From positions 72,286-136,285 of the forward strand of contig JADJPG010000006.1 of assembly GCA_016713365.1 (NCBI GenBank): a stretch of DNA of 64,000 bases, given 5' to 3'. The notes beneath the pieces were generated by a model. That model ran no database searches. It had not been told where the DNA came from and was given only the letters and a program-made list of their open reading frames with translations. Each line of letters begins with the position of its first letter. Positions within the stretch are counted from its first letter, which is position 1. The DNA comes from Verrucomicrobiota bacterium. GTDB lineage: Bacteria; Verrucomicrobiota; Verrucomicrobiia; Limisphaerales; JADJPG01. Below, one piece after another: positions 36,157 through 46,800 of this stretch. A program made the position numbers and the translations under genes.

Positions 36157-36288
36157 GACTGGATATGATTTTCCGCGTTCGCCTTCAACCACCGGCCTGA
36201 GTTCGGATTGTAGAACGCCTTGGCCAGCGGCGTGCCAGTCCACGCGATGACACAGCAAGAGAGCTCTCAGCAGCCATTTCTTATTCAT
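36153..36288 (-). pseudogene. Decayed RHS-tip start (cassette scar)
   Basis: From ATG 36288 the sequence encodes MNKKWLLRALLLCH and then, after a one-base shift, AWTGTPLAKAFYNPNSGRWL followed by ten unrelated residues and TGA at 36153-36155. That is a signal peptide plus the first half of an RHS core, cut off before NRDP. Its ATG overlaps the stop of the gene before it (ATGA), and its TGA overlaps the GTG of RHS-tip 2. It looks like the remnant left when one tip replaced another by recombination. Confidence 0.7.
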
Positions 36289-36746
36289 TTGTTCTCCTTC
36301 AGCTTTTCCACAGTCTGATCCTTGCCCACGCCTGAAACATCGTCTTGCGCGATTCCGTTTTCTGAAAATGATACCTGCCAAAATGGTCCACCGAGTCCCC
36401 CACCGTATCTTAACTTAACAAAAGCGTTCCTATTCGTTGTTTGCATAGAAACCGATGGTATCATCCGCTCACTAGGAGTCCGTTCTTGGTATGTCCGGAA
36501 ATCAGGATACCGCCGCCTGAGCCGTTCGGTTGCTGCCCGGTGTAGATCCAAAAGCGTAAAGGTGCTTGAGGCTGTTGAGACATACATTCTTGCTATCAAT
36601 AGTTCTACTCCGTTGGTTGGGTTGGCGTGCATTGGATTTCCGCAAGCAAAGAAAATCGGACCGAGCAAAAAGACGAAAGCTACACAAGAGCTTAGATTCG
36701 AAGTTACACGTCCCACGTCGTTACGTTTCTTATTGAGTATTCGCAC
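36285..36746 (-). CDS. Exported partner of RHS-tip protein 3
   Basis: 153 residues from GTG 36746, 17 bases inside the end of RHS-tip 3, with a strong AAGGAG four to five bases upstream. A hydrophobic segment (LSSCVAFVFLLGPIFFACGN) is a signal or lipoprotein-type leader with Cys. The mature part (LDLHRAATERLRRRYPDFRT ... VKLRYGGGLGGPFWQVSFSE) is a small alpha/beta domain with no family I know. Position and coupling mirror the other three RHS/partner pairs. Confidence 0.65.
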   Translation of the reverse strand: MRILNKKRNDVGRVTSNLSSCVAFVFLLGPIFFACGNPMHANPTNGVELLIARMYVSTASSTFTLLDLHRAATERLRRRYPDFRTYQERTPSERMIPSVSMQTTNRNAFVKLRYGGGLGGPFWQVSFSENGIAQDDVSGVGKDQTVEKLKENK

Positions 36747-37440
36747 ATTTCTCCTTTTCTAATTGCAAATTGGGCAGGAGAGTTCCGAAGAGTTCGACGC
36801 TCAATGGACCTATCTCTGCGCAACTTTGCTCGTTACCATAGTCCCCACAATCCCAGAGCCTGTTGTCAAGTTTCGCCCATGTGAAATAGATGTTCGAGAT
36901 CAATGCGACCAAGCCATCGTAACAATTTGCTCGTTGTTTCGACATGCAGGTGTCCGTGAAAGATCCAATTTCACCAATCATGCTCGTCCAATGTGATCTT
37001 CCGATCTCAACATGGCGTAGTTCATGGTTACGAATTTTGTAGGGATCATCCTGATCATTAAGACTCCACCAATAGTCGGCTGTGGCGTGCCCATTCGCCC
37101 ATACCACCCAACAACATCGCTTGGGCATTGCAACCCGCGAAGTTACAGGACCCCATATCAGCGTAGTTAATCCAAGATTTCCCCCTTCTGGAGCCCGCGC
37201 TCCAAGATCCTGGGATGTAAATGAGAAATCACTAGCGAGAAGCCCCTTCTTATCAATCTTAGTCTGACTGTTATTTGAGACCCACGCCGAAAGATTGATG
37301 CCCCCTCTTTCCGCAATCGGATCGCGGTTCAGCCACCGGCCCGAGTTCGGGTTGTAGTACGCCTGCGCTAGCGGTGCGAATGCCAGCCACAGCAGCATCG
37401 CTGCCGCAGGCAACGTTCTGATTTTGAATTTGCGTTTCAT
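36730..37440 (-). CDS. RHS-tip protein 3: signal peptide, RHS-core stub, HExxH domain
   Basis: 236 residues. Signal peptide ends FAPLAQA, then YYNPNSGRWLNRDPIAERGG and INLSAWVSNNSQTKIDKKG complete the RHS core. The private domain has ADYWWSLNDQDDPYKIRN followed by HELRHVEIGRSHW, an exact HExxH motif, and several Cys pairs (RCCWVVW, MSKQRANCYDG) that suit an extracytoplasmic disulphide-rich enzyme. It is 103 bases downstream of the partner of the full-length RHS gene and is followed by its own partner gene. Confidence 0.75.
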   Translation of the reverse strand: MKRKFKIRTLPAAAMLLWLAFAPLAQAYYNPNSGRWLNRDPIAERGGINLSAWVSNNSQTKIDKKGLLASDFSFTSQDLGARAPEGGNLGLTTLIWGPVTSRVAMPKRCCWVVWANGHATADYWWSLNDQDDPYKIRNHELRHVEIGRSHWTSMIGEIGSFTDTCMSKQRANCYDGLVALISNIYFTWAKLDNRLWDCGDYGNEQSCAEIGPLSVELFGTLLPNLQLEKEKCANTQ

Positions 37441-37543
37441 ATCAAAAGTATAACTTTCAATGGCACAGGCGCGGGTGGCCGACTCACTCTGGCGCGGCCT
37501 GAGGCGCGCTAGATTCTTTCACACCTTTTGGCGGAACAGCCGA

Positions 37544-38251
37544 TTACTCATCCAATTCGATCAGTTGGGGAAGCTTCAGCGGAGCAGCTTCGACCATTTC
37601 CACACGGTTCGTGTCGATCACAGTCACAAATCTGGCTCTCAATTCTGTGACGCCGCTTCCAATTGCCCTGGTGTGCAGAGTTTTTTCAAGAACGTCTCCG
37701 GGTTGAATGACGGATGGGACTTCAATATGAGCTTCGGTTTTAGTCCCTCTACGAATCAACGCCCCCGACGGACTTTGACCGGACGCGAGAGCGCTAACCG
37801 GTAAAGAAAGTTTACGCGTGCCATCCTTGGTAGAAACGAGTGATCCAACGCCGAGGAGAACCACGGCTCGATCTGTTTGATTGCTGATGGAAAGGCGAGT
37901 TCCAGCATCGGTTTGAACAAGTCTAAGTTTGATTGGCAGACGTGAACTCGGGTCCAGAAGATTTCGTGTGGACAGATCCCTAATGACAGTTCCAAATGTC
38001 TCCTGGCCAGCAACGCCATCGACAACCAACCCTCTGCTTCGTTGATATGATTGCACATCGTCAAATCCAAGCAGACTCAAGTAAGCCAGGATTTTTTCGC
38101 CTTCCTTGCTGGTGTATTTTTCATATGGACGATGACAGGTGATCTGCACCGCATTGGTGGCAACAACATTTGCATCTGTCTGCGCAGACCCAGCCAAAGA
38201 GATGCTGAATGCGCAAACGACGACAGCCAAAGTCCTCGATAGCGGTTTCAT
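37544..38251 (-). CDS. Exported partner of the full-length RHS protein, PG-binding-like
   Basis: 235 residues with signal peptide (LAVVVCAFSISLAGSAQTDA). Near residues 60-95, LLGFDDVQSYQRSRGLVVDG followed by VAGQETFGTVIRDL matches the peptidoglycan-binding (PGB_1) helix bundle VxxFQxxxGLxVDGxxGxxT. The rest is beta-rich (LSISNQTDRAVVLLGVGSLV). Its ATG overlaps the RHS stop (ATGA). A periplasmic, wall-associated immunity or anchor protein fits the evidence; not proven. Confidence 0.7.
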   Translation of the reverse strand: MKPLSRTLAVVVCAFSISLAGSAQTDANVVATNAVQITCHRPYEKYTSKEGEKILAYLSLLGFDDVQSYQRSRGLVVDGVAGQETFGTVIRDLSTRNLLDPSSRLPIKLRLVQTDAGTRLSISNQTDRAVVLLGVGSLVSTKDGTRKLSLPVSALASGQSPSGALIRRGTKTEAHIEVPSVIQPGDVLEKTLHTRAIGSGVTELRARFVTVIDTNRVEMVEAAPLKLPQLIELDE

Positions 38252-41200
38252 GGGCAGACTCCGTTAAATCCACATGCCCGCTCTGCCGCAAACGCATCAT
38301 CGTTGTGCGCCCCACCGCCAACGTCATCGTTGCACTCATGGAAGAGTTCATGGATGATTGAAGCCCCGAGACACCATCGTCCTTCTCGACACGTCCGAGC
38401 GCACATCCACACTTGCCAGCGGCCATCATTTCCGTAGGTGTAGCCGTATGTCTTACCGTCGCACGTTGCAGAATTAGGGTCGTTGTCGATTGAGACGGTA
38501 AGACTATTCAGACGGTCCAGCAGGTTATTGCATCGTGACGTCCTTCCAAAAAAATTACGACACCGGCCACACGGCAAATTGATCGCCTTGCGCAGTATGT
38601 CCAGGGCGCGGTTGATGTTTGCCTGACAAGCGGAAACTTCATCGGGAGTCAAAGCACTTTGTGTGAGGCCAAGTCGGTCCACTCGGTTGATTGCGTCGTT
38701 GGAAACGAAAGCATATCCGGGCTTTTTCGACTCCCGCAGCAATGTTGCTGGGCTGCTAGACCCTTCGAGCAAACGAGCCCGCAGGAACATTTCATCTCCC
38801 AACGGGTCTCTATTTAGCCACCTCCCCGCATTGGGATTGAGATACCGATAGCCGTAGTACGCATAGTCCGTCTCGTCATCCACGACCTTGGAGCTGAACC
38901 GCACCGGGTTCACCGTGGCCATCGTGTCGCTGGCGCGAATCGTCTGCCCAAACGGATCATACTCATACCGCGCGGAGGCGCTGCCGGTCCTGCCATCCAC
39001 CAGCGCCATCACGTTCCCGTTCCCGTCGTAGGCCGCGAAATGGCTGCCCGCCAGGGAACCGGAGTGTTGCCGGAACGCAATCAATCCACCCACGCCACCC
39101 GCGCCCTGCATCGAGCCGCTGAGGTCCAATCCCCACAGAAAGGAACGGATGATGGCGGCATTGGTGCCATTGAAGGCCCCGAGCAGATTCCAGCCATCAT
39201 ACAGGAATTTCTCGTGCAGCACGCGCGTCCACGCGCTGCCCGTCCAGTTGCTCACCACCTTGCTGTAACGCCTCCCCTGCGAGTCATACGCGAACTGAAG
39301 TGACTTGCGGCTGCCGCTCGGCCCGCTGGAATGGCTCGTCATGTCAATGAGCCGATTTTCGGCATCCCATTTGTTCGTCCAGCGTCCGTCGCTCGTCAGG
39401 TTGCCGTCGAGATCGTAGGTGTAAGCCTCCGCCGTTTTCGTCAGGAACAGGTTGCCTGTATTCGTCTGGTTCGTGCCCGTGAGTGACGCGATGTTCGTCA
39501 CCGATTGCCAGAGCGCGGCGGAAGCGTTGTTCGCCGAGAGTTCCTTCCAAAAGTATTCACCCTTCCGGTAGGCGGACTGGCTGTTCACCGTCACGCTGGC
39601 ATTGGCATTCGCGATGCCGAGCACATTGAGATACGCTGGCACATCGCGCGAGGTGTATTGATTGAGGCTGTTCGCCGTGTAACTCGCGGAACGCAGTGCG
39701 CCGCCGGCGTCGTCACCGCCCGCCTTCGTGCTGGTGCGGTTGCCGATATCGTCGAACGCGTATTCGTATTGCTGGCCGGCCACGGGGGTCCAATCGCTCC
39801 AATACCGCTTGCCACTGACCACCTGACCGAGCTTGTCGTATTCGTAAATCCAGAAGGAACCATCATCCAAGTTCACGCGCGTGCGCTGGTTGGCGTCGTT
39901 GTAGGCGTAATCGAACGACACGGCGGATTCGCCCGAGGCCCCCGGGGTGGAGGTGATGTTTTGCAGGCGATTGAGGTAATCGTAGGTCTTCGCGGTCGTC
40001 ATACGCGAGGTGGTGTTCGACCGGTAGGTAACCTGCGAGATCAACGGGGAGTTGGCAAGGTAGGAATAGCCTCCTTGATACGTGCCGTCCGTGACGTTGG
40101 TGATGCGTGAGGCGCCGTCGAACATGAACGAATGACTGAGGAGTGAAGTGTTGGTGGCATACCAGGCGTGATTGGTCCGGCGCTGGTATTGATCGTAGGT
40201 GAAGCGCAGGTTCTGCCCGATCATCTCGCCGCTGCTGTTCGTTTCGCCCAGCAACTGCCCGGTGGCATTGTAGGCGAGGAACCGGCTGCCAGAACCATCG
40301 ACGATGTTCGTGCTGCGTCCAAGTCGGTCGAAGTTGTTCGTCACCGCTGGAGTGGTGTCTGAATAAGTGGTGGCGAAGATCTCGCCCACGCTGTTCGTGT
40401 GATAGGTAGTAACCGTCCCGCGCGCCCATGTGCGGGTGCGCAGCCTGCCTCCGGGGGTGTAAGAGTAGAATGGTCCCTTGCCGTCGTCATAGACCTTGTT
40501 CGTCAGGAAGCCGCGATAACCATCGTATCGCCAGGCCGTGGTGGCTTTGCCGGAATCGGTGGCGAAGGTCTTCCACGTAATCATGTTGGTCCGGCGCCCC
40601 TGCGGATCATACGCGTATTGCACCGGGTAATTGCGGCTGCCGTACGTCTTCTTGAGCTCACCGGTTGGATGATACTCGTTGGTAACGCTGGTGCCATCCG
40701 GCAGCACGGTGCGGCTCACGCGTCCGGCCCAATCATGCTCGTAAGTCGTCGTTTGCGCGGAAGCACCCTTCCCCGGCGGCGGCGTGGTCGTGGCCACGAC
40801 CCGATCCGCATCGTTATACGTATAGAACGTGGTGCCGTTGCGGGCGTCGGTGGCGGCGTATTGGCGGCCGTGTTCGTCGTAGAAGTAGTCCACTCGACTG
40901 AGTTGCGTTCCAGCAGAGTTTTTGCGGGTTACGTTTTGCAGCAGGCCATTGGCGTAATGGCTGATGCTCTGGGAGCCATCGGACGCGGTGTTCGTGCTAT
41001 AGCGGGTTCCTCCACCGGCATACTTGGTCCGGCTTTGGTTCGTGAGCCCGTAACGGCTATTCCACGAAATCAGGCCATCGACGCTGGTGTCTGCCATGCC
41101 CAGCAGGTTGGATGTGGCAATGTTATTGGTGGACCAGACATAAGTGGCGACACGCTGGACATTGGCCGAGCCATTGTTGACGACAGAACGCACGGTCTGC

Positions 41201-43845
41201 TGGATGCGGTCGGTGCCGTTGGTGCTGACGATGCCGTCGCGATTGACGTCGGTGGCAACAATGGATTGCTCCCCTTTTGCGTTGTAAGCATAGAGCGTGG
41301 TGACTCCATCCGGATCAACCGTTTTCACCAATTGACCCTTGATGTTGTAGAAAGATTCCCGCGTGGCACCGTCGGAATAGACCGTCTTGTAATTCCGGCC
41401 CAGCATGTCATTATACGTCTTGCTCCATTCGGAGGTGTCGCTGCCGGCGGCATCGAGTTTGATTTCCTTGGAGTAAAGACGCCAGATGCCGCCATCCTGC
41501 TCAGTGCCGTACTCGTAGCGGAGAGGATGCACGGCGGTTCCAGTGATTTTCGCCAGCTGTCCATCGCGATAATACAATTCAACGCGCGTGCTGCCGTCTG
41601 GATACGTCGTCGTCCGTAGCTTCTGGTAGTTGGTGATCGTCTCAGAGTAACTGGTTACCGCACCGAGTGCATTCGTCGATGCGACCATTCGGCCTGTAGT
41701 GTCGTAACTTGCCGACTGTTGCACAATCTGTGTTCCATTTGATCCAATACGAATGGTTCTCACAATGTTCCCAGCAGCATCGAGTACGTTTGTCGTTGTA
41801 ATTCCGTTCTGCTTCGTTCCTGTCTTGCGCTTCATGTTATCGCGTAAATAGGTAATCACGGTGCCCTCGCGATTCGTGACCGTCTCTGCACCGCAGCAAC
41901 CAGAATCCTTCCATGAGAATGTTCCGTCCATGTACGTAATTTTTCGTGGACGGTTGTACGCATCATAGTCGCTGTAGAATTCCACAAAATTTGTTATTCC
42001 GGAAATGATGTCAGTCTCTGTCACGGTCACGAGCTGACCAAATCTCCCGAGAATCGAAACCAGTCGGCTACCATCAACAATGTTTGTCCTGTAGCCATCA
42101 GGTTGTCCTTTCATGACAACATTCGTGACAAACGCTTCTCCTCCAGCATTGGTATGGTAGGTGTACTGATACATCTCCATCACACCATTGGCATGCTCAA
42201 CGCTCAACAACCGCGCTTTGTTTACACCGTTCGAATAGTACTTATATGTTCTGACTAGATTGCTCGAGTTGTTCCACTCAGCACCAGCAACGGCACAGTA
42301 GATCTCGCGCCGTTCCATCGGAAGATAGAGTTTGTATGTTCTGGCAATTTCGCGACCTTCAACGTACTCCACTACGCATCTCGGCTCAAAAGCTCTTTGT
42401 CTCCCTCGATCGGTTGCACCGGGCACCGCGTTGGAGCCGTAACGCAACTCCATGCTTCGTGATGTCGCAGGGTTGGTTGATAGCGCGTAATTCAAGAACG
42501 CCGAGTAGGTGTTGGTGCGCAGACCGTTCGTATGATATTCATGGAAGACCCAACCGCCATCCGCGTACTCTGCCTGCATTAAGTGTCCCTTGCTGCGGTA
42601 AGCGGTATTGGTATGGTAGACAAAGGAATTCGTTCTGCGATCGGTTCCGACTCCAATTACATCGCGAATCATTGTTTCGCCAAACGCATTACTCTGGTAT
42701 GTTTTGATGCTGCAGGTCACTAACCCATTGGTTCCGCGTGTGTCCAAAGTAACGATCCTTAGGTCGTTGGTGAATTCAGTGGACTTCTGCTGAATTCTTA
42801 AACCGCCGCCATGCACAAGTTCCCAGCCGTTGGTCTTCCACTCGTAGTTGGAAACCACGCCGTCTCCGTCAGTAATGGACAATTTATTGCTCGTCAGACA
42901 ACTCGTGTCCGGATTCGCTATGACTATTGTTGCCAGTGGCGCTCCGGAGAACGTGTAGAGACCATTTACATCCTTATTGGTGCTGCATACAGTGGAAGAG
43001 TAGATCTCGATCGAATAGCTGTAAGGTGCGTTGGACACGACGTTGGCATACCCCTCGGGTGCCCTGATTTGACGAATTGCATTGCCAACGCGGATGACTT
43101 CGCAGTCCGGATTGTTAGTACCGTGAGCATAGCGAAAGTCCAGGACCTGTGGGGTGCACAGCAGGTTTGTTGGGTATTTCTCGTGTAGAGACAACGCACC
43201 GATCGATTTGCCGAATCCGTATCGCCCTAACCTGACGGTTGCTGCCACACTTCCAACTTCGGTGCCAGTTGACCCCTGACTTTCCTCATCCTCAGGGGAA
43301 CAATTGTCAGCACAGTCTTTCTTTACTGTTATTGCGCCTGTTTTGCGTTTTCCTCCCGAACCGGTAGCTACAACTGTGTATGAACCTGCTTGAACAGAAT
43401 TAGGATCACTGACCTGTATAGTTGCATAAAATACACCCATATTATCTTTCGAAGCGCCAATGATAGCTATCCCACCGCCAACACTGGTTCCGTTTTGACC
43501 CTCCAACGACCATGTGACCGGCCCGAAGAACTCGTTACAGTACTGACCATTCACCCACGTGTTGGTGGAATACGCATAGACACTCGCTCCAATTTGCGTC
43601 ACGCAAGGAAGGTGCATGATTGCGTGACAGACATTGCCATCACCCCTATCACCACCGAGATGAACAACATCGCAGCCGCTCTGACATCCGGCAACGTTCT
43701 CGTCCTGCGAGACCCCTTGCGAGCAGAGCGGCCAAGAGACAACAGCCAAGAGAAGCCACACAAGTTGCCATGTGAAGTGGCTATGGGCACAGGAAACCGA
43801 ATGAGTAGAGAGGATTCCGATGGTATTGTTTCCCTGTGATTGCAT
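38248..43845 (-). CDS. Full-length RHS/YD-repeat protein with C-terminal HExxH domain
   Basis: 1865 residues after a strong AAGGAG site. Export signal near residues 22-45 (WQLVWLLLAVVSWPLCSQGV), an Ig-like N-terminal region, then dozens of YD repeats (for example NLTSDGRWTNKWDAENRLI, TYEHDWAGRVSRTVLPDGTS) that form a closed beta-cocoon, and the RHS core YGYRYLNPNAGRWLNRDPLG. The tip (~150 residues) is Cys-rich with SIIHELFHECNDDVGGGAHN, an HExxH zinc site, followed by DDAFAAERACGF. RHS cocoons enclose and release a tip toxin by self-cleavage. The tip here is probably a metallopeptidase. Confidence 0.88.
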   Translation of the reverse strand: MQSQGNNTIGILSTHSVSCAHSHFTWQLVWLLLAVVSWPLCSQGVSQDENVAGCQSGCDVVHLGGDRGDGNVCHAIMHLPCVTQIGASVYAYSTNTWVNGQYCNEFFGPVTWSLEGQNGTSVGGGIAIIGASKDNMGVFYATIQVSDPNSVQAGSYTVVATGSGGKRKTGAITVKKDCADNCSPEDEESQGSTGTEVGSVAATVRLGRYGFGKSIGALSLHEKYPTNLLCTPQVLDFRYAHGTNNPDCEVIRVGNAIRQIRAPEGYANVVSNAPYSYSIEIYSSTVCSTNKDVNGLYTFSGAPLATIVIANPDTSCLTSNKLSITDGDGVVSNYEWKTNGWELVHGGGLRIQQKSTEFTNDLRIVTLDTRGTNGLVTCSIKTYQSNAFGETMIRDVIGVGTDRRTNSFVYHTNTAYRSKGHLMQAEYADGGWVFHEYHTNGLRTNTYSAFLNYALSTNPATSRSMELRYGSNAVPGATDRGRQRAFEPRCVVEYVEGREIARTYKLYLPMERREIYCAVAGAEWNNSSNLVRTYKYYSNGVNKARLLSVEHANGVMEMYQYTYHTNAGGEAFVTNVVMKGQPDGYRTNIVDGSRLVSILGRFGQLVTVTETDIISGITNFVEFYSDYDAYNRPRKITYMDGTFSWKDSGCCGAETVTNREGTVITYLRDNMKRKTGTKQNGITTTNVLDAAGNIVRTIRIGSNGTQIVQQSASYDTTGRMVASTNALGAVTSYSETITNYQKLRTTTYPDGSTRVELYYRDGQLAKITGTAVHPLRYEYGTEQDGGIWRLYSKEIKLDAAGSDTSEWSKTYNDMLGRNYKTVYSDGATRESFYNIKGQLVKTVDPDGVTTLYAYNAKGEQSIVATDVNRDGIVSTNGTDRIQQTVRSVVNNGSANVQRVATYVWSTNNIATSNLLGMADTSVDGLISWNSRYGLTNQSRTKYAGGGTRYSTNTASDGSQSISHYANGLLQNVTRKNSAGTQLSRVDYFYDEHGRQYAATDARNGTTFYTYNDADRVVATTTPPPGKGASAQTTTYEHDWAGRVSRTVLPDGTSVTNEYHPTGELKKTYGSRNYPVQYAYDPQGRRTNMITWKTFATDSGKATTAWRYDGYRGFLTNKVYDDGKGPFYSYTPGGRLRTRTWARGTVTTYHTNSVGEIFATTYSDTTPAVTNNFDRLGRSTNIVDGSGSRFLAYNATGQLLGETNSSGEMIGQNLRFTYDQYQRRTNHAWYATNTSLLSHSFMFDGASRITNVTDGTYQGGYSYLANSPLISQVTYRSNTTSRMTTAKTYDYLNRLQNITSTPGASGESAVSFDYAYNDANQRTRVNLDDGSFWIYEYDKLGQVVSGKRYWSDWTPVAGQQYEYAFDDIGNRTSTKAGGDDAGGALRSASYTANSLNQYTSRDVPAYLNVLGIANANASVTVNSQSAYRKGEYFWKELSANNASAALWQSVTNIASLTGTNQTNTGNLFLTKTAEAYTYDLDGNLTSDGRWTNKWDAENRLIDMTSHSSGPSGSRKSLQFAYDSQGRRYSKVVSNWTGSAWTRVLHEKFLYDGWNLLGAFNGTNAAIIRSFLWGLDLSGSMQGAGGVGGLIAFRQHSGSLAGSHFAAYDGNGNVMALVDGRTGSASARYEYDPFGQTIRASDTMATVNPVRFSSKVVDDETDYAYYGYRYLNPNAGRWLNRDPLGDEMFLRARLLEGSSSPATLLRESKKPGYAFVSNDAINRVDRLGLTQSALTPDEVSACQANINRALDILRKAINLPCGRCRNFFGRTSRCNNLLDRLNSLTVSIDNDPNSATCDGKTYGYTYGNDGRWQVWMCARTCREGRWCLGASIIHELFHECNDDVGGGAHNDDAFAAERACGFNGVCP

Positions 43846-43883
43846 TTTGATTCTCCTTCGATGTTCGAGCGATTATCAATCGG

Positions 43884-46800
43884 CTATTTTAGCGGGGTGA
43901 AGCTGACCAAGCCGGGGCCGTTCCCGCTTGCGGAAGTTGAATTGTAAACCTGCCAGTCGGTTTCTCCGGAATCCAGGCCGCCATTGCCGTTGATGTCCTC
44001 CAAATAGTCCGCTACCGCGTCACTCTCCGTGTTCACCGGGACGCCGCTCGCGTTCAAACCGATGTAATGAAATCCAATATCGACCGTGGAATTGGTCTCA
44101 CGCAACTGGTTAGTCGTCGTGGTAAAGTGGTAAAGTCCTGATAGATCCGCAGTGCGGGTGCCGGCATTTAGCAATGTGGCCAAGTTGGCTCCATTCGTCG
44201 GGTAGTAGTAGTTCCCCAACGGGCCAGCGACAAAATCCAGTGCTCCCAAGGTAATGCTGCCCGCGTGTTTGGGCAGGGTCGCGGTGGCGTAATAGGCGTT
44301 GTTCGTATTATCGAGCTTGCCGAACCCAGTTGGCGGCCCGGTCAGCGTCACGCTGTCGAAGACATTCTCATTCGCCGTCCATGTCGTCGTGTTGGTATGG
44401 TTGTAGAGTGTGACGTTATTCGTGCGAAACAGGTTATTTCGCAAATGAACAATGACCGGGGTCGCGTCGCCAAGGTAACCATGCTGGAGGTTCATTAGGG
44501 TCCAATGGATGACACAATTGGTAAACGCAATAAGTTGCTGCGAAGCGAAGTTGATCTGCGGCACGATGCTGATGGAACCACCCCGCACCTGACAATCATT
44601 CAGAGCCAGCTGGCCAAAGGTGTTATAGGTGTTCACGAAGTCTTGTTGGGAAAGACTTGAACCTTGAAACAAATCGATGCCGGTAAATTTCAAATCCACG
44701 ACAGGAGGTGTCGCCGGATTTGTCTCCGCCAATCCAAAGAGCGCCGCCGGTCGCGCGCTTCCCCACAACACCGGCTGTTCCTGCACCGCAAAGTAAGGCG
44801 CGATTCGATTAAGGTTGAGCGGTGTCCCACTTCCGGTAACACGCGACCCGGAATAGAGATTGAGCGCCGTGCTCGAATCGTAAAAAGCGATAGCAGTGCC
44901 GTTGGCCAGTGTCAGCGTTGTGTTGGTCAGACTCTTGCCGCTCCACGCCCAGTCGATAGGATCGTAGTGATAACCACAATCCGGCAAATCGGTATCTCGA
45001 ACCGCCTGTGGCTGCAGGGTGGTATTGACCACGAAATCGCCCCCTAGATTGACCGGTGGATAGGTCGTGCGCTTGCGAAGTTCCGATGCCAGCGTCGGAT
45101 CGATGCCGGTGGTCCCGGCGTTTCGGTAGGTGCTCTGGTTGGCGAGATAGCGGGCTCCAGCCCCAACCGTCTGGAACACCCCCGTGTCACTCAAACTTTC
45201 CTGGACGCCGCTGCCTGAGTAGGAGACCCCGTTTGTCACGCAGATCAACAGGCTGTTGGTAATCAAGGCCGTACCCGACGAACGCAAGGTGCCAATTCGA
45301 TGAAACGTAACATGCTCGAACCGGCTGGTTATTGTTGACGCGGAATACAAGGCATAGAGCGAATCGAACAAGAGAAGATTCCGGCCGACAAAGCCCGGAT
45401 AAACGTTATAGATCGCAGTATTTGCGTATCCAATTTGGGAATGGCTCAGATTTAAGGTGGCTGTGCTCGCGCTGACGTGGATTCCCCGATCTGGATATCG
45501 AATGCGCAGGTTGTGCAAGTCATACGACGTGCTGGTCGCATTGAGATCCAAGACCCGCCCTCCATAACGGTTTGTGCCTGGGTCGCCAGTGGATCCACTG
45601 ATAATCTGGCCGACTGTATCGTCGTCCTTTGCCGTGAGAAAGGCCGGTCGATAAGGGGAGGTCTGGCAATCAATCGGCCCGGTGATGAGCAACCGGTTGG
45701 AGCCAGCATTCGTGGCGTTGGCAAACTTGATTACAGCACCCCCATCGATGGTGGTGGTTCCACTCAGTGTGACTGAATTCGTCACGTAATAGGTGGTGTT
45801 GCCCTTGAACCGGAAGTTGCTGACCGTGGTGACGATGGAATAGTCAATCACCACTCCTTTTTCGATGCGCTTCGATGTCCGCTGGATGGAAGCCAGTTCC
45901 GTTCTTCGTTCCCGGCTACGGATTCGATCCCGCCCCTTGGCGAGGAGAGCCGAACGCGTCTTTTCCGCGGGAGCACCTTGAGCGAGGTTCCGAGCCTTCT
46001 GACCAGGATTGCCCGCTTGCGCCTGCAGTGGCAATCCTGCCAGCAAGGGTGCCAGTTCCGTCTGACGAACTGCTTCAATCAAGAACTGCCGTCGGTCGTC
46101 GGTTTTGGTCCATGTTTTGCCGACCGGGATGGATACACCATCGTCGTTACCAATGGAAAATGCTTTCCCTTCGCCGACACGAGTGGCACCGAAATCGAGA
46201 GAAACATCAGGGAGCCCGGCTTTTGTTGAAGGCGTGATGGAATCCGGCACCGGCGCGGTGTGAAATTCACTCCACATCTCAAGCACGATGTTCGCGGGAT
46301 CGCCGTGCATTCCATACAGGTCTGGCCGCAATGGTCCCGATTCCAGGAATATGACATCCTGTTCCACGCCCCACGGTTGATAGGTGTAACGCAGTGCGGC
46401 CCGAATGTCGTCAAACGCATCCGCGTAGATGACCACATTGGGGCCGACCAACTCACCCACACATGACTTCACCGCCGCGATGATGGCGTTCTCTCCCGTC
46501 ACCCTGTCGTAGTAGGCTAGCCATCTCGGACTGCTGACAAAACGCTTCGCGTCCGGCGTCACAAAATCTACCGCTCCTTCCTGCGCTATGTCGGGCATCA
46601 AGATGAGTTGCAGCGGACCTTCCGTCGCTGCCGCACCTCCCGGAACCAATTTGAACTCCGCCTTGCTTTCAAGCAATTGGTCATCCTTGACGTAGTGCAG
46701 GCCGGGTACAAGCTCAACATAGGATGTGGTTATTTCCCGTGTTGATCCATCCGGTTGAACTACGGAAGCACTCCGTTCCGCGAGCCGATGATGCAGGCCA

